Assembly (NCBI GenBank): GCA_021151605.1
Contig: JAGKWZ010000016.1
Coordinates: 1 to 64,000 of the forward strand
Length of the DNA: 64,000 nucleotides
Reading direction: 5' to 3'
Source: Verrucomicrobiaceae bacterium
Lineage (GTDB): Bacteria; Verrucomicrobiota; Verrucomicrobiia; Verrucomicrobiales; Verrucomicrobiaceae
The translations under genes were made by a program, and so were the position numbers. The notes under the pieces are model-generated. The model saw only the letters and a program-made list of their open reading frames with translations, did no database searches and was not told where the DNA came from. Shown in pieces: positions 8,973 to 18,006 of this stretch; the stretch's first letter is position 1, and each line of letters starts with the position of its first letter.

Positions 8973-9944
8973 TCACCAGTTGAAGGCCATGCCGCCGCCA
9001 CTGGCGCGTTGGAGGCCCCAACGCATCATGAGACTGCCGTCATTCCAGATGTATTTCGTCTTGGTGCCGAGCTGCACGAGAATGACGCTGCGCCCACGGC
9101 TCGTGGCGGTGGAAATGAGGCAGCGACCGCTGGCATTGGTATAGCCTGTCTTCATACCGTTGCACTCGGGCATGACACCGAGGAGTTCGTTGGTGTTTTT
9201 CAGCGTGATGGTGCGGCCATCCCGGCGGGTGAAGGTGTAGTACTTCCGGCGCACGGCATCGCGGATGATGGGATTTCGGTAGGCGGCCAGGGCGATGCGG
9301 GCCATGTCGCGTGCGGTGGAGTGTTGGCCTGGGACAGTGAGTCCATGAGGATTGTAAAAGCGGCTGTTCGTGCAGCCTAGCGAGCGTGCTTTGGCCGTCA
9401 TCTTTACGCCAAAAGCGCCGATACTGCCGGCATTGTCACGGGCGAGCACGTTGGCGACGTCGTTGCAGCTTTTGATGAGGAAGGCGTAAAGAAGATGGCG
9501 GCGGGTGTAGCTGTCACCTGGACGCAGACCGAGAACGGTGGGCTCCACGCGCACGTCGGAGGCCTGGACGGTGACCTTTTTGTCCAGATTCCCGGCATCC
9601 AGCACGACGAGGGCGGTGAGGATCTTCTGGGTGCTGGCCACGGCACGCGGGGTCTCGGTGGCACGTCCAGCGAGGTGTTTTCCCGTATTTGCATCGATCA
9701 TGATGTAGGAAGCTGCATGGATGGGAGGGCCGCTGGCCGCCGCCAGCATGGGCTCTGCGCCGACGGAGTATCCACCATCAAAAGCCACCGGTGTGGCGAC
9801 GGGGAGGGCGGAACTGGCGTAATAGCCGCTACTCATGTCTCCGGACATGCGTGTGCCCGAATGGTCTGCTGCGCAGGCCGAAAGGAGGATCGCGAGCGTG
9901 CAGAAGGAGAGATTCAGGAGAAAACGGAACCGGGGCAACATCAT
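8973..9944 (-). CDS. D-alanyl-D-alanine carboxypeptidase (S11, PBP5-like), lipoprotein
   Basis: About 323 residues. The N-terminus has a hydrophobic segment followed by the lipobox LSAC (Cys24), so it is probably a lipoprotein; start at ATG 9944 or the adjacent ATG 9941. The three penicillin-binding active-site motifs are present: STQK (Ser104), SCN and KTG in the segment MKTGYTNASG. It would trim terminal D-Ala from peptidoglycan stem peptides. It lacks the C-terminal beta domain and amphipathic anchor of DacA; the lipid anchor would replace it. It is divergent from the amidase gene, with which it forms a cell-wall pair. Confidence 0.9.
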   Translation of the reverse strand: MMLPRFRFLLNLSFCTLAILLSACAADHSGTRMSGDMSSGYYASSALPVATPVAFDGGYSVGAEPMLAAASGPPIHAASYIMIDANTGKHLAGRATETPRAVASTQKILTALVVLDAGNLDKKVTVQASDVRVEPTVLGLRPGDSYTRRHLLYAFLIKSCNDVANVLARDNAGSIGAFGVKMTAKARSLGCTNSRFYNPHGLTVPGQHSTARDMARIALAAYRNPIIRDAVRRKYYTFTRRDGRTITLKNTNELLGVMPECNGMKTGYTNASGRCLISTATSRGRSVILVQLGTKTKYIWNDGSLMMRWGLQRASGGGMAFNW

Positions 9945-10115
9945 GAAGAGCAGGGGGAGACAAGAGCGCAGCTTTCGTGCCGCTGCCCTGATGGGAATAT
10001 GTAGGCGGCGGCGGCGTGCGCTGTCAACCAAGCAGGCCGCGCAGCGTGGGTGCCTCTGAGGTGAAAACTTACCCGTCGGTCTTGGCAAAGCCTCTCCTTT
10101 GGCGATAGTGCGTGT

Positions 10116-10862
10116 ATGAAGAAATCCTGGGCCCGTCTTTTCCTACCCTTTGTGCTTCTTATCGTGGTCATCATCGCTGCCTGCACGCAGCCCATGAACC
10201 GGTCACGAATCAGTCAGTGGGAATCACGGTTTTATGGAACGACACTCGACCGGGTGACACCTGATCAGTTGCTGCGTGAAGTTGGCCTGCGCACTGATCT
10301 TATCCGTGCTGGCACCGTCGGGCGGAAGATCTACCGGCCCATGAGGCCAAAGTACATTACCATTCACAGCACGCAGAACTACACGGGAGATGCCTACAAT
10401 CATGCCCTGGCCCTGAAACGCGGCGCCCTCCGCGCCACGAAGCGTAAAGGCGGCAATCGTATCGGCTATCTCACTTGGCATTTCACCGTTCAGTCAAATG
10501 TCGCCATCCAGCACCTGCCCTGCCGCGAGCAGGGTGAGCACGCGGATTTTGATGGGCCTGGGAACAACTACAGCATCGGCATCGAAATGTGTGAGCATCG
10601 CGGCAACGACATCGGGATGACGATCGACAAGACCGCACGTCTCGCCGCCTATCTCATGTACACTTATGGAATTCCGCTGAACCACGTGGTGCCTCATTAT
10701 CACTGGCCGCGCATCAGCCCCTACATCAAAGATCCGCACAAGAATTGCCCGCATTTCCTCATGGACGGTGGCAGGCCTGGTGGTACTTGGCAGTGGTTCC
10801 TCAATCGTGTGAACATGCACTACAGCCGTCTCATCCCGGGTCCGGTCCGCAACTTAGGCTAA
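10116..10862 (+). CDS. N-acetylmuramoyl-L-alanine amidase (Amidase_2), lipoprotein
   Basis: A 248-residue protein with a hydrophobic N-terminus and lipobox IAAC (Cys23). The Amidase_2 fold is shown by ITIHST (zinc His), HFTVQ, HADFDGPGNNYSIGIEMCE and the C-terminal HYHWPRISPYIKDPHKNCP (further zinc ligands). Such enzymes cleave the amide bond between MurNAc and the stem peptide of peptidoglycan. It is transcribed away from the DD-carboxypeptidase gene and its stop is 1 bp from the TTG start of the next gene, so the two are likely co-transcribed. Confidence 0.88.
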   Translation: MKKSWARLFLPFVLLIVVIIAACTQPMNRSRISQWESRFYGTTLDRVTPDQLLREVGLRTDLIRAGTVGRKIYRPMRPKYITIHSTQNYTGDAYNHALALKRGALRATKRKGGNRIGYLTWHFTVQSNVAIQHLPCREQGEHADFDGPGNNYSIGIEMCEHRGNDIGMTIDKTARLAAYLMYTYGIPLNHVVPHYHWPRISPYIKDPHKNCPHFLMDGGRPGGTWQWFLNRVNMHYSRLIPGPVRNLG

Positions 10863-10863
10863 T

Positions 10864-11760
10864 TTGAAACTCCATCTGCCAGCACTGATTGTCGCCTTCG
10901 CATCCACCGCGCTGGCGCAGCAGATCGATAAAACCCGCACTGAACGCGTGGCTGTCCTTCAGGACAAACGAATCAACGAAAGCTCAGGCCTCACTCGCAG
11001 TCTGCTGGAGCCCGGCGTTTTGTGGACTCACAACGACTCGGCCAGCGATCCTTGTATCTATGCGATCGATCAGGCGGGTAAAACCCGGGCAAAGGTGCGC
11101 CTTCCGCACGCGGTGAATTTCGACTGGGAGGACATGGCTTCCGCGAAGGATGGGAATGGCACCTCTCAGCTCTTCATTGCAGACATAGGCGACAACCTGC
11201 TTCTTCGTCCGAGCATCCAGGTATATCAGATTTCCGAGCCAGATTTGCCAAAGACCGCAGACAAAGAGATCCTCTCTGCCGATCCGCAGATCTGGCATGG
11301 CCAGTATCCTGACGGACATCACAATGCGGAGACGCTGCTCGTTCATCCCCAGACACGCCGGATCTACATCGTCACGAAAAGCGAGGAGGAGAAAAGTGCC
11401 GTGTATGCCTTTCCCGAGACCCTGACCAAGGACAAACCGATGAAGCTGGAGAAGATCGCCGATCTCCGCTTCCCGCAGCGTCAGCTCATCGGCAAGCGCC
11501 CGCACGATGCCTGCCAGACCACGGCGGGCTCCTTTTCCGCCGATGGCAGCCGCCTTGCCATCTCCACTTACAGCTTCATCTATGAATGGCGGATCAAGCC
11601 TGGTGAATCCCTCGTTGAGGCATTGAAGAAGCCCGCCAGACTCATCACGATCCCGCTCATACCGCAGCTCGAAGCGATCTGCTATGATGTCGATGGCAAG
11701 ACGCTATGGTTCACCAGCGAACGGCTGCCTGCACCGCTCTGGCGCATCGTTCGCGAATGA
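10864..11760 (+). CDS. Secreted beta-propeller-like protein of unknown function
   Basis: A 298-residue protein beginning at TTG 10864, the only start giving the signal peptide LKLHLPALIVAFASTALAQ. The body has propeller-like repeats (for example WTHNDSASDPCIYAID, LFIADIGDN, VTKSEEEKSAVYAFPE) as in secreted esterase- or phytase-like propellers, but no catalytic motif I can name. It follows the amidase with almost no spacing and is followed by the SOUL protein. Confidence 0.65.
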   Translation: MKLHLPALIVAFASTALAQQIDKTRTERVAVLQDKRINESSGLTRSLLEPGVLWTHNDSASDPCIYAIDQAGKTRAKVRLPHAVNFDWEDMASAKDGNGTSQLFIADIGDNLLLRPSIQVYQISEPDLPKTADKEILSADPQIWHGQYPDGHHNAETLLVHPQTRRIYIVTKSEEEKSAVYAFPETLTKDKPMKLEKIADLRFPQRQLIGKRPHDACQTTAGSFSADGSRLAISTYSFIYEWRIKPGESLVEALKKPARLITIPLIPQLEAICYDVDGKTLWFTSERLPAPLWRIVRE

Positions 11761-11792
11761 GTCCGCCATTTCGCGCGGAGCGTAGGTTTGGC

Positions 11793-12386
11793 ATGAAACG
11801 TATGCTTTGGATCATACCCAGTCTCGTACTGCTCTCCGCAGGATGGTTCTTTGTCTCGAACTCACGTGCGGCCACAGAGACTGCTCCGTATCAAGTGCTC
11901 CAGCAGGAAAAAGACTTCGAGCTGCGCGAGTATGAAACCCTCCACCTCGCAAAGGTCTCCCTGCCATCGAATGACAAACGCTCGAAGAACATGGATGGCA
12001 GTTTCATGAAACTGTTCCGCTTTATTGATGGTGGAAATGAGCGCAGCGAAAAAATCGCCATGACCACACCGGTCATCGTTCAGCGAGGGGAAAAGGAATC
12101 CTCAATGAGTTTCGTCATGCCAAAAGCCAGCGTCGCCAAAGGCCTGCCAACGCCAAAGGGAGAGGTGAAACTTGATCAGATTCAGGCCGTGAAAGTCATC
12201 GTCATCCGCTATTCAGGCGTCAGCAAAGAAGCGAAGGAGCTGGAGAAACTCGGTGCCCTTAGAGCATGGGCGAAGACGAAGAGCATCGATACCGAGGGCG
12301 AGCCATTTTTTGCTTTTTATGATCCACCTTGGACACCCGGCCCCATGCGCCGCAATGAAGTGCTGCTTCGGGTGAAGGAGAAATGA
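11793..12386 (+). CDS. SOUL-type heme-binding-like protein, exported
   Basis: About 197 residues; the ATG at 11793 gives an N-terminal hydrophobic signal/anchor (MKRMLWIIPSLVLLSAGWFF). SOUL/HBP features are visible: an early YQVLQQEKDFELREYE, FMKLFRFIDGGNERSEKIAMTTPVI (the typical KIxMTxPV) and a late FFAFYDPPWTPGPMRRNEV. SOUL proteins bind tetrapyrroles or other small ligands. An alternative ATG at 11757 overlaps the stop of the previous gene and would add 12 residues before the signal. Confidence 0.85.
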   Translation: MKRMLWIIPSLVLLSAGWFFVSNSRAATETAPYQVLQQEKDFELREYETLHLAKVSLPSNDKRSKNMDGSFMKLFRFIDGGNERSEKIAMTTPVIVQRGEKESSMSFVMPKASVAKGLPTPKGEVKLDQIQAVKVIVIRYSGVSKEAKELEKLGALRAWAKTKSIDTEGEPFFAFYDPPWTPGPMRRNEVLLRVKEK

Positions 12387-12411
12387 ACGTAAGTTGGCGC
12401 GTTGATGAGTC

Positions 12412-13377
12412 ATGCGCCTCCTCCTGACTCTGTTCCTCCCGCTGGCTGCCGCCGCGCAGCTCCCCTCAGCCAAACCGATCCCGCGTGTGCAGGCGGTGCC
12501 GATGCCGCACCATGTCACTTCGTTTCAGCTCGATGGTCGCGAACTCACGGCCATGCATTTCGATTCGCAGGATATGCGCCCTTTCTGGCACCCCATCCGC
12601 GCCTCACGCGATTTCAGCCTGACGCGCATGGGGCATCCGCATGATCCGCTCACGCACAGCCACCACAACAGCGTTTGGGTCACGCACAACATGGTCAATG
12701 ACCTCGATTTCTGGGGTGACTATGCGAAGAAGCAGGGCCGCATCGTGAACGTTGAAGTCTCCCGCGAAGGCTACGAGGACATGGACGACTTCGCCTCCAT
12801 GCGCATGGTGAACCACTGGCTCAGCGAGGCGGACAAAAGCATCCAGCTCATCGAAGTCCGCCGCACCGAGATCCGCCCGCTTGATGGTGCAAAGAGCTGG
12901 TTCATGATCATCGATCTGGAGTTCGCGCCCTCGAAGGGAAAGACGACGACTTTTGGTGCCAGCGGTTTTGGTTTGGTGGCCGTGCGCATGGCGAAGAGCA
13001 TCGGCGTGCATGACGGCGGCGGGCGCATCCTGAACTCCGAAGGCCAGCTCAATGAAGAGCAGGTCTTCCGCAAACCAGCACGCTGGTGCGACTACAGCGG
13101 CCGCATCACGAATGAGGCAGATGGCTTCGGCGGCATCACGCTGATGAATCACCCGATGAACCCGCATAACCCCACGGCCTTCCACGTTCGCAATGACGGC
13201 TGGATGGGCTGCTGTCTCAGCTTGGATTCTCCCGTCGAGGTGACGGAGGAAAAGAAGCTGCGCGTCCGCTACGGACTCTGGGTGCATGATGGAGTCGCCA
13301 CGCAAGAACAAAGCGAGGAGCACTGGAAACGCTTTACCGAGCTGCCCGTAGCGGAGCTGCATCCGCCGAAGAAGTAG
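12412..13377 (+). CDS. DUF6807 (PmoA-like) family protein, secreted
   Basis: 321 residues with a short signal peptide (MRLLLTLFLPLAAAAQ). The body matches DUF6807 proteins, abundant in Verrucomicrobia and Planctomycetes: DMRPFWHPIRAS, a histidine-rich HPHDPLTHSHHNSVWVTHNMVNDLDFWG, GFGLVAVRMAKS and ITLMNHPMNPHNPTAFHVRNDG. The family is sometimes labelled methane oxygenase PmoA by similarity, which should not be read as real methane oxidation. The conserved histidines suggest metal or sugar binding; function unknown. Confidence 0.85.
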   Translation: MRLLLTLFLPLAAAAQLPSAKPIPRVQAVPMPHHVTSFQLDGRELTAMHFDSQDMRPFWHPIRASRDFSLTRMGHPHDPLTHSHHNSVWVTHNMVNDLDFWGDYAKKQGRIVNVEVSREGYEDMDDFASMRMVNHWLSEADKSIQLIEVRRTEIRPLDGAKSWFMIIDLEFAPSKGKTTTFGASGFGLVAVRMAKSIGVHDGGGRILNSEGQLNEEQVFRKPARWCDYSGRITNEADGFGGITLMNHPMNPHNPTAFHVRNDGWMGCCLSLDSPVEVTEEKKLRVRYGLWVHDGVATQEQSEEHWKRFTELPVAELHPPKK

Positions 13378-13382
13378 CGTTG

Positions 13383-14105
13383 CTATTTCCTTATCCAGCG
13401 CGTGCCGAGCGCGACGCTCCACTGGTACTTCCGCGCGTGTTCGCGGATGAGGAAGGGCAGGTCTTTTTCCAAGGCGAGATCGAAGTGCTCTGACAGCACG
13501 GCTTTCAGCCAGTCACGAGTGGAGCCCTGCGGCCAGTTACCGCGTGGGGTGAACTCTTCCAGCCAGGTGCAGGGCGTGGTGAGCAGGAGCTGGCCGCCCG
13601 GTTTTACGAGGTCGTGCAACCGCTGGATCAAGAGCTGCGGATCAGTCAGTCGGCAGAGGAGATTCGCCGCATGGACGAGATCAAAGTTACCCAGATCTGC
13701 GCGAAGGTGCATCGCATCGCCTTGCTCGAAATGCACTCGCTCGCGTGGAGAACCGGCGGGGGCTTTTGCGATGAGTTCTGTCATCGCGGAAGCTTCATCG
13801 AGCCGCTGGTAGGGCAGATCGCTCGTGATCAGTGCATTCGCTGCATCGACGAAGCTGTGACTGTAATCGATCCCGATGACGTTCTGGCAGTGCTTAGCCA
13901 GTTCAAAGCTCGATCGACCGACAGCACAGCCGAGATCGAGCGCGGTGGCTGGCTTCAATGCGAAGTCAGCAAGTTCCGTGACCGTGCGCACGGCAAACCC
14001 AAGCGCCGAACTCGGCCCCTGCTCCCACGGCAGCACCTCATGTGGCGCTCCGTAGTGGAAGAGCAGGTATTCATCGAGCAGGCGCCGGGTTTCGTAGATG
14101 TTCAT
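13383..14105 (-). CDS. Putative 4-mercaptohistidine N1-methyltransferase (OvoA C-terminal-like)
   Basis: 240 residues from ATG 14105 (MNIYETRRLLDEYLLFHYG); 10 further codons upstream are open but less likely. The opening YETRRLLDEYLLFHYG, LPWEQGPSSALGFAVR and the SAM-binding LDLGCAVGRSSFELA are those of the stand-alone version of the OvoA C-terminal methyltransferase, which methylates the imidazole N of 5-thiohistidine to give ovothiol A. The sulfoxide synthase and lyase steps are not in the window, so the pathway would need genes elsewhere. It lies 10 bp downstream of the M29-like peptidase gene, suggesting one transcript. Confidence 0.78.
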   Translation of the reverse strand: MNIYETRRLLDEYLLFHYGAPHEVLPWEQGPSSALGFAVRTVTELADFALKPATALDLGCAVGRSSFELAKHCQNVIGIDYSHSFVDAANALITSDLPYQRLDEASAMTELIAKAPAGSPRERVHFEQGDAMHLRADLGNFDLVHAANLLCRLTDPQLLIQRLHDLVKPGGQLLLTTPCTWLEEFTPRGNWPQGSTRDWLKAVLSEHFDLALEKDLPFLIREHARKYQWSVALGTRWIRK

Positions 14106-14115
14106 GCGGTGTGCC

Positions 14116-15300
14116 TCATTCTGCCGCGAGGGCATCCAGCAGATATTTCGAAGGCTGGAAGTGCTCGATCAGGATCTCCTGCTGAGCGCCACGATTCATG
14201 CGAACCTGCTTGATGTCGAAGTTCGGCGTCTTGTGTGGGGCGAAGAGGATGTCGTCGTGCGTGGCGTTTTGATGACGCTTGAACTGAGCCGGTGTGATGT
14301 GACCGCCGAGATGATCATCGCGCCCGGTGGCGAGGTGGCAGGTGCCGAGCACTTTTTCATCCTGAATGTCGGAGCCGGAGACGGGCAGCACCTGGGTGCC
14401 GAAGCCGAGTTCACCGAGCACGCCGGTCATCGGATCATCCAGAAGGCGGGCGTTGTGAGTGTCGATGGTGGCCTGTTTGCCTTCGATGAGTTCGCTCTTG
14501 ATGATGCGTCCGCCAACGACGGTGAGTTTGCCGAGCGTTCCGTCCTCGTACTTCATGGGGAAGAGGCCTTCCGCTCCAGTCGGGACGAAATAGACTTCGC
14601 CAGCGGGCAGGTTCGCTACATCGGGCGTGGTGCCTCGGCAGAGGCCGTGGCTTTTTTGAGCTTCCTGGCCGCTGAGTTCGAGCTTGGCGGTGAGTACTTC
14701 GCCATTTTCGAGACCGAAGTCGATTTCCACGCTTTCAGCACCGGTCATGGCGAGACGGAGTTTTTCAGCATCGCGGCTGACTTCCTCATAATCCACGGCC
14801 AGACCGGAGTTCAGAATGACTTCATTCAAACCATGGAGCGTTGCCCCACGGAAACCATATTGCTTCGCAAAGGCCGTAAGTGGCGCGGTGGCGGAGAAGG
14901 TGGAGATGCAGAGGATGATGTCGTAGTTCGGGTAGATGTCGCCTTCGAGGCTGAACTTGTTACCATCCATGTCCACGCACTCGTCGGGGAGGTCGAGATT
15001 GCTGCCCGTGGTTTGAGTGTAGGCGTAAATTTCGCCACCCTTGAGGGCGAGTTCGTCCATCACGCCGTTTTGCAGGCCGAGATAGAAATACTCATGAGCG
15101 CGGCGCTGGATGGCACGGGCCGGATTCTTCAGGAAGGCCATACCTTTGGCTTCGCTGAGGTCGGGCAGGTCGATAAGGATGCAGATCTTGCAGCCGAACG
15201 TGGGTTGGAAGACCGTGTGCAGCAGGCGATAGAGATCAAACTTGGGGAACTGGCGGCTCTTGGCCGTCGATTGAACAGTGGACATGGAGGCGGTCATCAT
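14116..15300 (-). CDS. M29-like aminopeptidase-family protein
   Basis: About 395 residues. The C-terminal half carries SDIQDEKVLGTCHLATGRDDHLGGH and later HDDILFAPHKTPNFDI, resembling the metal-ligand region of leucyl aminopeptidases of the M29 (thermophilic aminopeptidase) type. The first half contains an alpha/beta domain (DIILCISTFSATAPLTAFA). Several starts are possible (15354, 15300, 15297, 15285); 15300 is chosen without a convincing ribosome-binding site. It precedes the methyltransferase on the same strand. Activity as a peptidase is inferred from family resemblance only. Confidence 0.65.
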   Translation of the reverse strand: MMTASMSTVQSTAKSRQFPKFDLYRLLHTVFQPTFGCKICILIDLPDLSEAKGMAFLKNPARAIQRRAHEYFYLGLQNGVMDELALKGGEIYAYTQTTGSNLDLPDECVDMDGNKFSLEGDIYPNYDIILCISTFSATAPLTAFAKQYGFRGATLHGLNEVILNSGLAVDYEEVSRDAEKLRLAMTGAESVEIDFGLENGEVLTAKLELSGQEAQKSHGLCRGTTPDVANLPAGEVYFVPTGAEGLFPMKYEDGTLGKLTVVGGRIIKSELIEGKQATIDTHNARLLDDPMTGVLGELGFGTQVLPVSGSDIQDEKVLGTCHLATGRDDHLGGHITPAQFKRHQNATHDDILFAPHKTPNFDIKQVRMNRGAQQEILIEHFQPSKYLLDALAAE

Positions 15301-15525
15301 AGTCAGCGTTGTGGGGTATTGGGTAGCGACTTTTACGGGCGCAGACGAAAACACGGGCGCGCTTTTCTTTTTTGAATTTCAGGCATCCAAGATCTGGTGG
15401 CTCGGAATAAACCTGGAATCGCAAGTCTTTGACGGCGCCGGACGAACCCGCCAGAGTATCACCGTAATTCATCTGAATAGCGCTTCCTGCGCCGCCGTCT
15501 GTAACCCCGCCATCCTTCTGTAACA

Positions 15526-16137
15526 ATGCCCGCCTCCACTGCGCCTGATCCTGGCGAAGTCCCGGACATCGACCTGGTCAAGCGCTGCCAGGCGGGCGAC
15601 ACGCGTGCGTTTGACGTGCTCGTGAGTCGTTACAGGGGGCGGATTTACGCTATGACCTACCACATGATCCAGAATGAAACCGAGGCCTGGGACCTCGCGC
15701 AGGAGGCTTTTATCAAAGCCTGGCGCGCCCTGCCGCGCTTCAAGATGGACTCTGCCTTCTACACCTGGCTCTACCGGATCACGCACAACGTCGTCTACGA
15801 CTGGATGCGCAAAAAAAAGATCCAAGGGGAAGGGGAGTTCGATGACTCCCGTACTGAGCATCGCGTGGCCGCTGGTGCGGAGGCCGTGCCGCGTGGTGAT
15901 GCCGCCCCCGACCTTGCTTTGAAAAACGCCGAACTGGGTGCCCGCATCCAGGAGGCCATCGCCAAACTCAGCCCCGAGCACAAGCAGGTGATCCTGCTTC
16001 GCGAGGTGGAGGGCATGGCCTATGAAGAAATCGCCGCCACCGTGCCGTGTTCCCTGGGCACGGTCATGAGCCGCCTCTTTTACGCCCGCAAGAAACTCCA
16101 GGAACTCCTCAAAGACTGCTATGAAAACGCCGACTGA
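15526..16137 (+). CDS. RNA polymerase sigma-70 factor, ECF type
   Basis: 203 residues with region 2 (DLVKRCQAGDTRAFDVLVSRYRGRIYAM ... DLAQEAFIKAWRALPRF) and region 4 (LSPEHKQVILLREVEGMAYEEIA ... GTVMSRLFYARKKL), the two-domain plan of ECF sigma factors of the RpoE group. It directs RNA polymerase to a stress regulon. The stop overlaps the start of the next gene, whose product has an anti-sigma-like layout, and a third secreted-protein gene overlaps that one, giving a three-gene operon. A self-regulated promoter is likely but I could not define it. Confidence 0.95.
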   Translation: MPASTAPDPGEVPDIDLVKRCQAGDTRAFDVLVSRYRGRIYAMTYHMIQNETEAWDLAQEAFIKAWRALPRFKMDSAFYTWLYRITHNVVYDWMRKKKIQGEGEFDDSRTEHRVAAGAEAVPRGDAAPDLALKNAELGARIQEAIAKLSPEHKQVILLREVEGMAYEEIAATVPCSLGTVMSRLFYARKKLQELLKDCYENAD

Positions 16138-16771
16138 AGACCACGACCTCCTCCGCTGGCTGGATGGAGAAATGAGCGCCGCCCAGAAAGCGGCCTTCGA
16201 CTCACGCCTAGCCTCCGATCCCGCCCTCAAAGCGGAAGCCGAGCTGATGCAGCGCCTCAGCGCCGATCTGCGCACGCATCTCCCCGCCGAGATGCCGGTG
16301 CCGTATGCTGATTTCTTCAACAGCCAGATCCAGGTCCGCCTCGCCCAGGAGGAAAACAAGCAGCTGTCCGTGCCTACTGCAGAGGGTTGGTTTGGATGGC
16401 TGCGCAAGCCCTGGCTGACCCCGGCCTTCGCCGCCGCAGCCATCGCCATGGCCGCCCTCACGATGTGGCAAAACGGTGCGCCTTCTGAAGATGCGGACAG
16501 CCTCGTGAACAGCATTTACGTGCCGAATTCTGCCGTGCAGGCCCGCTCCTTCCACTCCGACGAAGCCCGGGCCACTGTGCTCATGCTCGATGGACTCGAA
16601 GAGATGCCTGCCGACCGCAAGATCGTGGGATTTAACATCGACCGCAGCGAGGTCGATGAAGCCGTGGCCGCCACCACCCTCTTCGGTTCTGATGGCAAAG
16701 CCGTGGCAGTCATGGCCAAAGATGCCCGCAATCAACCTCTGCTCCTTACCTCCACAACACCGCGCGGATGA
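16121..16771 (+). CDS. Anti-sigma factor-like membrane protein
   Basis: 216 residues beginning 17 bp inside the sigma gene. The N-terminal part (LLRWLDGEMSAAQKAAFDSRLASDP) is a short helical segment like those of anti-sigma domains, followed by one transmembrane helix around residues 102-118 (WLTPAFAAAAIAMAALTMW) and an outer domain of about 95 residues. The layout and overlap with the ECF gene indicate that it holds the sigma factor at the membrane. There is no visible zinc-binding HxxxCxxC motif. Confidence 0.75.
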   Translation: MKTPTEDHDLLRWLDGEMSAAQKAAFDSRLASDPALKAEAELMQRLSADLRTHLPAEMPVPYADFFNSQIQVRLAQEENKQLSVPTAEGWFGWLRKPWLTPAFAAAAIAMAALTMWQNGAPSEDADSLVNSIYVPNSAVQARSFHSDEARATVLMLDGLEEMPADRKIVGFNIDRSEVDEAVAATTLFGSDGKAVAVMAKDARNQPLLLTSTTPRG

Positions 16772-17271
16772 AGCTCGCCACTGCCATCCTCGTGCTTCTG
16801 ACTTCCGCGTTGGCCACAGCGCAGGACACTCCGCCCGTGCAGCCTTTGCCAGCAAAGAAGCCCGCCACTGACGCCAAAGTCTGGGGCGCGCTCATCTTCG
16901 CCACGAACGATGCCAAGGAAGCCGCGGCAATGGAAAAGGTGCAGTCCCCAGCCGAGTTTGCTGACATTCCCCAGCGCCTCGGGAAAGTCTTCCCCTACGA
17001 GCGCTTCGAGGTCATCGGCCAGCATCTCCAGGATGTCTTCCGCGAGTATGAATCCTGGGTCGTGCCGACGAAGGACCTGTTTTTGAAAGTCGATTCCAAA
17101 GGCCCTGCTGAAGGCGGTGGCATGAATCTCCACCTTCAGTTCTGGCGCGATCAGCAGGTCGTCGTGAAAACAGACACCGTCCTGAAGCCCGGTAGTCCTC
17201 TTTTCATCGCCGGTCCGAAATGGCGCGGCGGCCAGCTACTCTTCGTGCTCGTGCTCCAGCAGGGAAAGTAA
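16768..17271 (+). CDS. Small secreted protein of the sigma operon, unknown function
   Basis: 167 residues with a signal peptide (MKLATAILVLLTSALATAQ). The start overlaps the previous stop (ATGA), so it is translationally coupled to the anti-sigma gene. The mature part is a compact soluble domain (KVWGALIFATNDAKEAAAMEKV ... QFWRDQQVVVKTDTVLKPGSPLFIAGPKWRGGQLLFVLVL) not recognised by me. Context suggests a periplasmic sensor or target of the ECF response. Confidence 0.65.
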   Translation: MKLATAILVLLTSALATAQDTPPVQPLPAKKPATDAKVWGALIFATNDAKEAAAMEKVQSPAEFADIPQRLGKVFPYERFEVIGQHLQDVFREYESWVVPTKDLFLKVDSKGPAEGGGMNLHLQFWRDQQVVVKTDTVLKPGSPLFIAGPKWRGGQLLFVLVLQQGK

Positions 17272-17284
17272 GTGCTGGCGGCGA

Positions 17285-17878
17285 TCAGTGATCGTTCCGC
17301 ACGTTCAGTTCCCGCCCGAGGAAAAACGCCAGCACGGAGCCCGCGAGCGTCCACTCGATGAAGTGGTCCGCCATGTTCACGATCAGATCCCGCGTTGGCA
17401 GCTCAAACCAAATCCAGTCTGGGACGTCTGCCCCGAGTCCGATCAAGGCACCGATGGTGGCTGCAAAGGCAAGCTTTCCAGGATAACTCATCGTTAGCTG
17501 AGTCATCAGCGCTCCAAGCAGGATCGCTGCGATGAAGGAACGGACGAAGCTGCGGATCAGGTTCTGCTGCATGCTCTCCTCAGTTTTGCCAGGGCGGACG
17601 ATGGCATACATGAAGGGGCCATCTTTCATCGCTTTCTCATACTTCGCCTGCATCTCTTCCGCCTCCTCGGGTGAGGTGATGTCCAGCGGCTTGTATTGGA
17701 AAGGAAGCGCATAAATGCCACGGCCCTGAGTCGCATTTTCCTGGATGACCTGAGTCACGGCCTGCTCATCTTTGAAGTCGTGCATGCCCACCTGATGCCA
17801 GCTCATCACCATCCAGGAGATGTACCCCCAGAAGAAGGAGGCAAGGGCGGCGAGCAGGGCGGCAAAAAGGAGTTTCAT
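17285..17878 (-). CDS. Multi-pass membrane protein, unknown
   Basis: 197 residues with an N-terminal hydrophobic helix (LLFAALLAALASFFWGYISWMVMSW), a soluble segment of about 80 residues, then two to three membrane helices (FIAAILLGALMTQL, LAFAATIGALIGLG, WTLAGSVLAFFLG). The spacing of 13 bp to the convergent sigma operon end shows that it is a separate unit. No family recognised. Confidence 0.6.
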   Translation of the reverse strand: MKLLFAALLAALASFFWGYISWMVMSWHQVGMHDFKDEQAVTQVIQENATQGRGIYALPFQYKPLDITSPEEAEEMQAKYEKAMKDGPFMYAIVRPGKTEESMQQNLIRSFVRSFIAAILLGALMTQLTMSYPGKLAFAATIGALIGLGADVPDWIWFELPTRDLIVNMADHFIEWTLAGSVLAFFLGRELNVRNDH

Positions 17879-18006
17879 GAGTCCCAGAGTGCCTCCCGCC
17901 GCCTTTCGTGCAAGCTGCGGATGCGTTTTATCCCATCTTCAGTCTTGCCAACGTTGCAGCTTTTTGATGCAATTGCAGATGTCGGATAACCCGATTCCCC
18001 CCCGCT

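Noticed and set aside
14098..15375. 425-codon plus-strand frame
   Set aside because: Antisense shadow of the M29-like gene; no recognisable motif.
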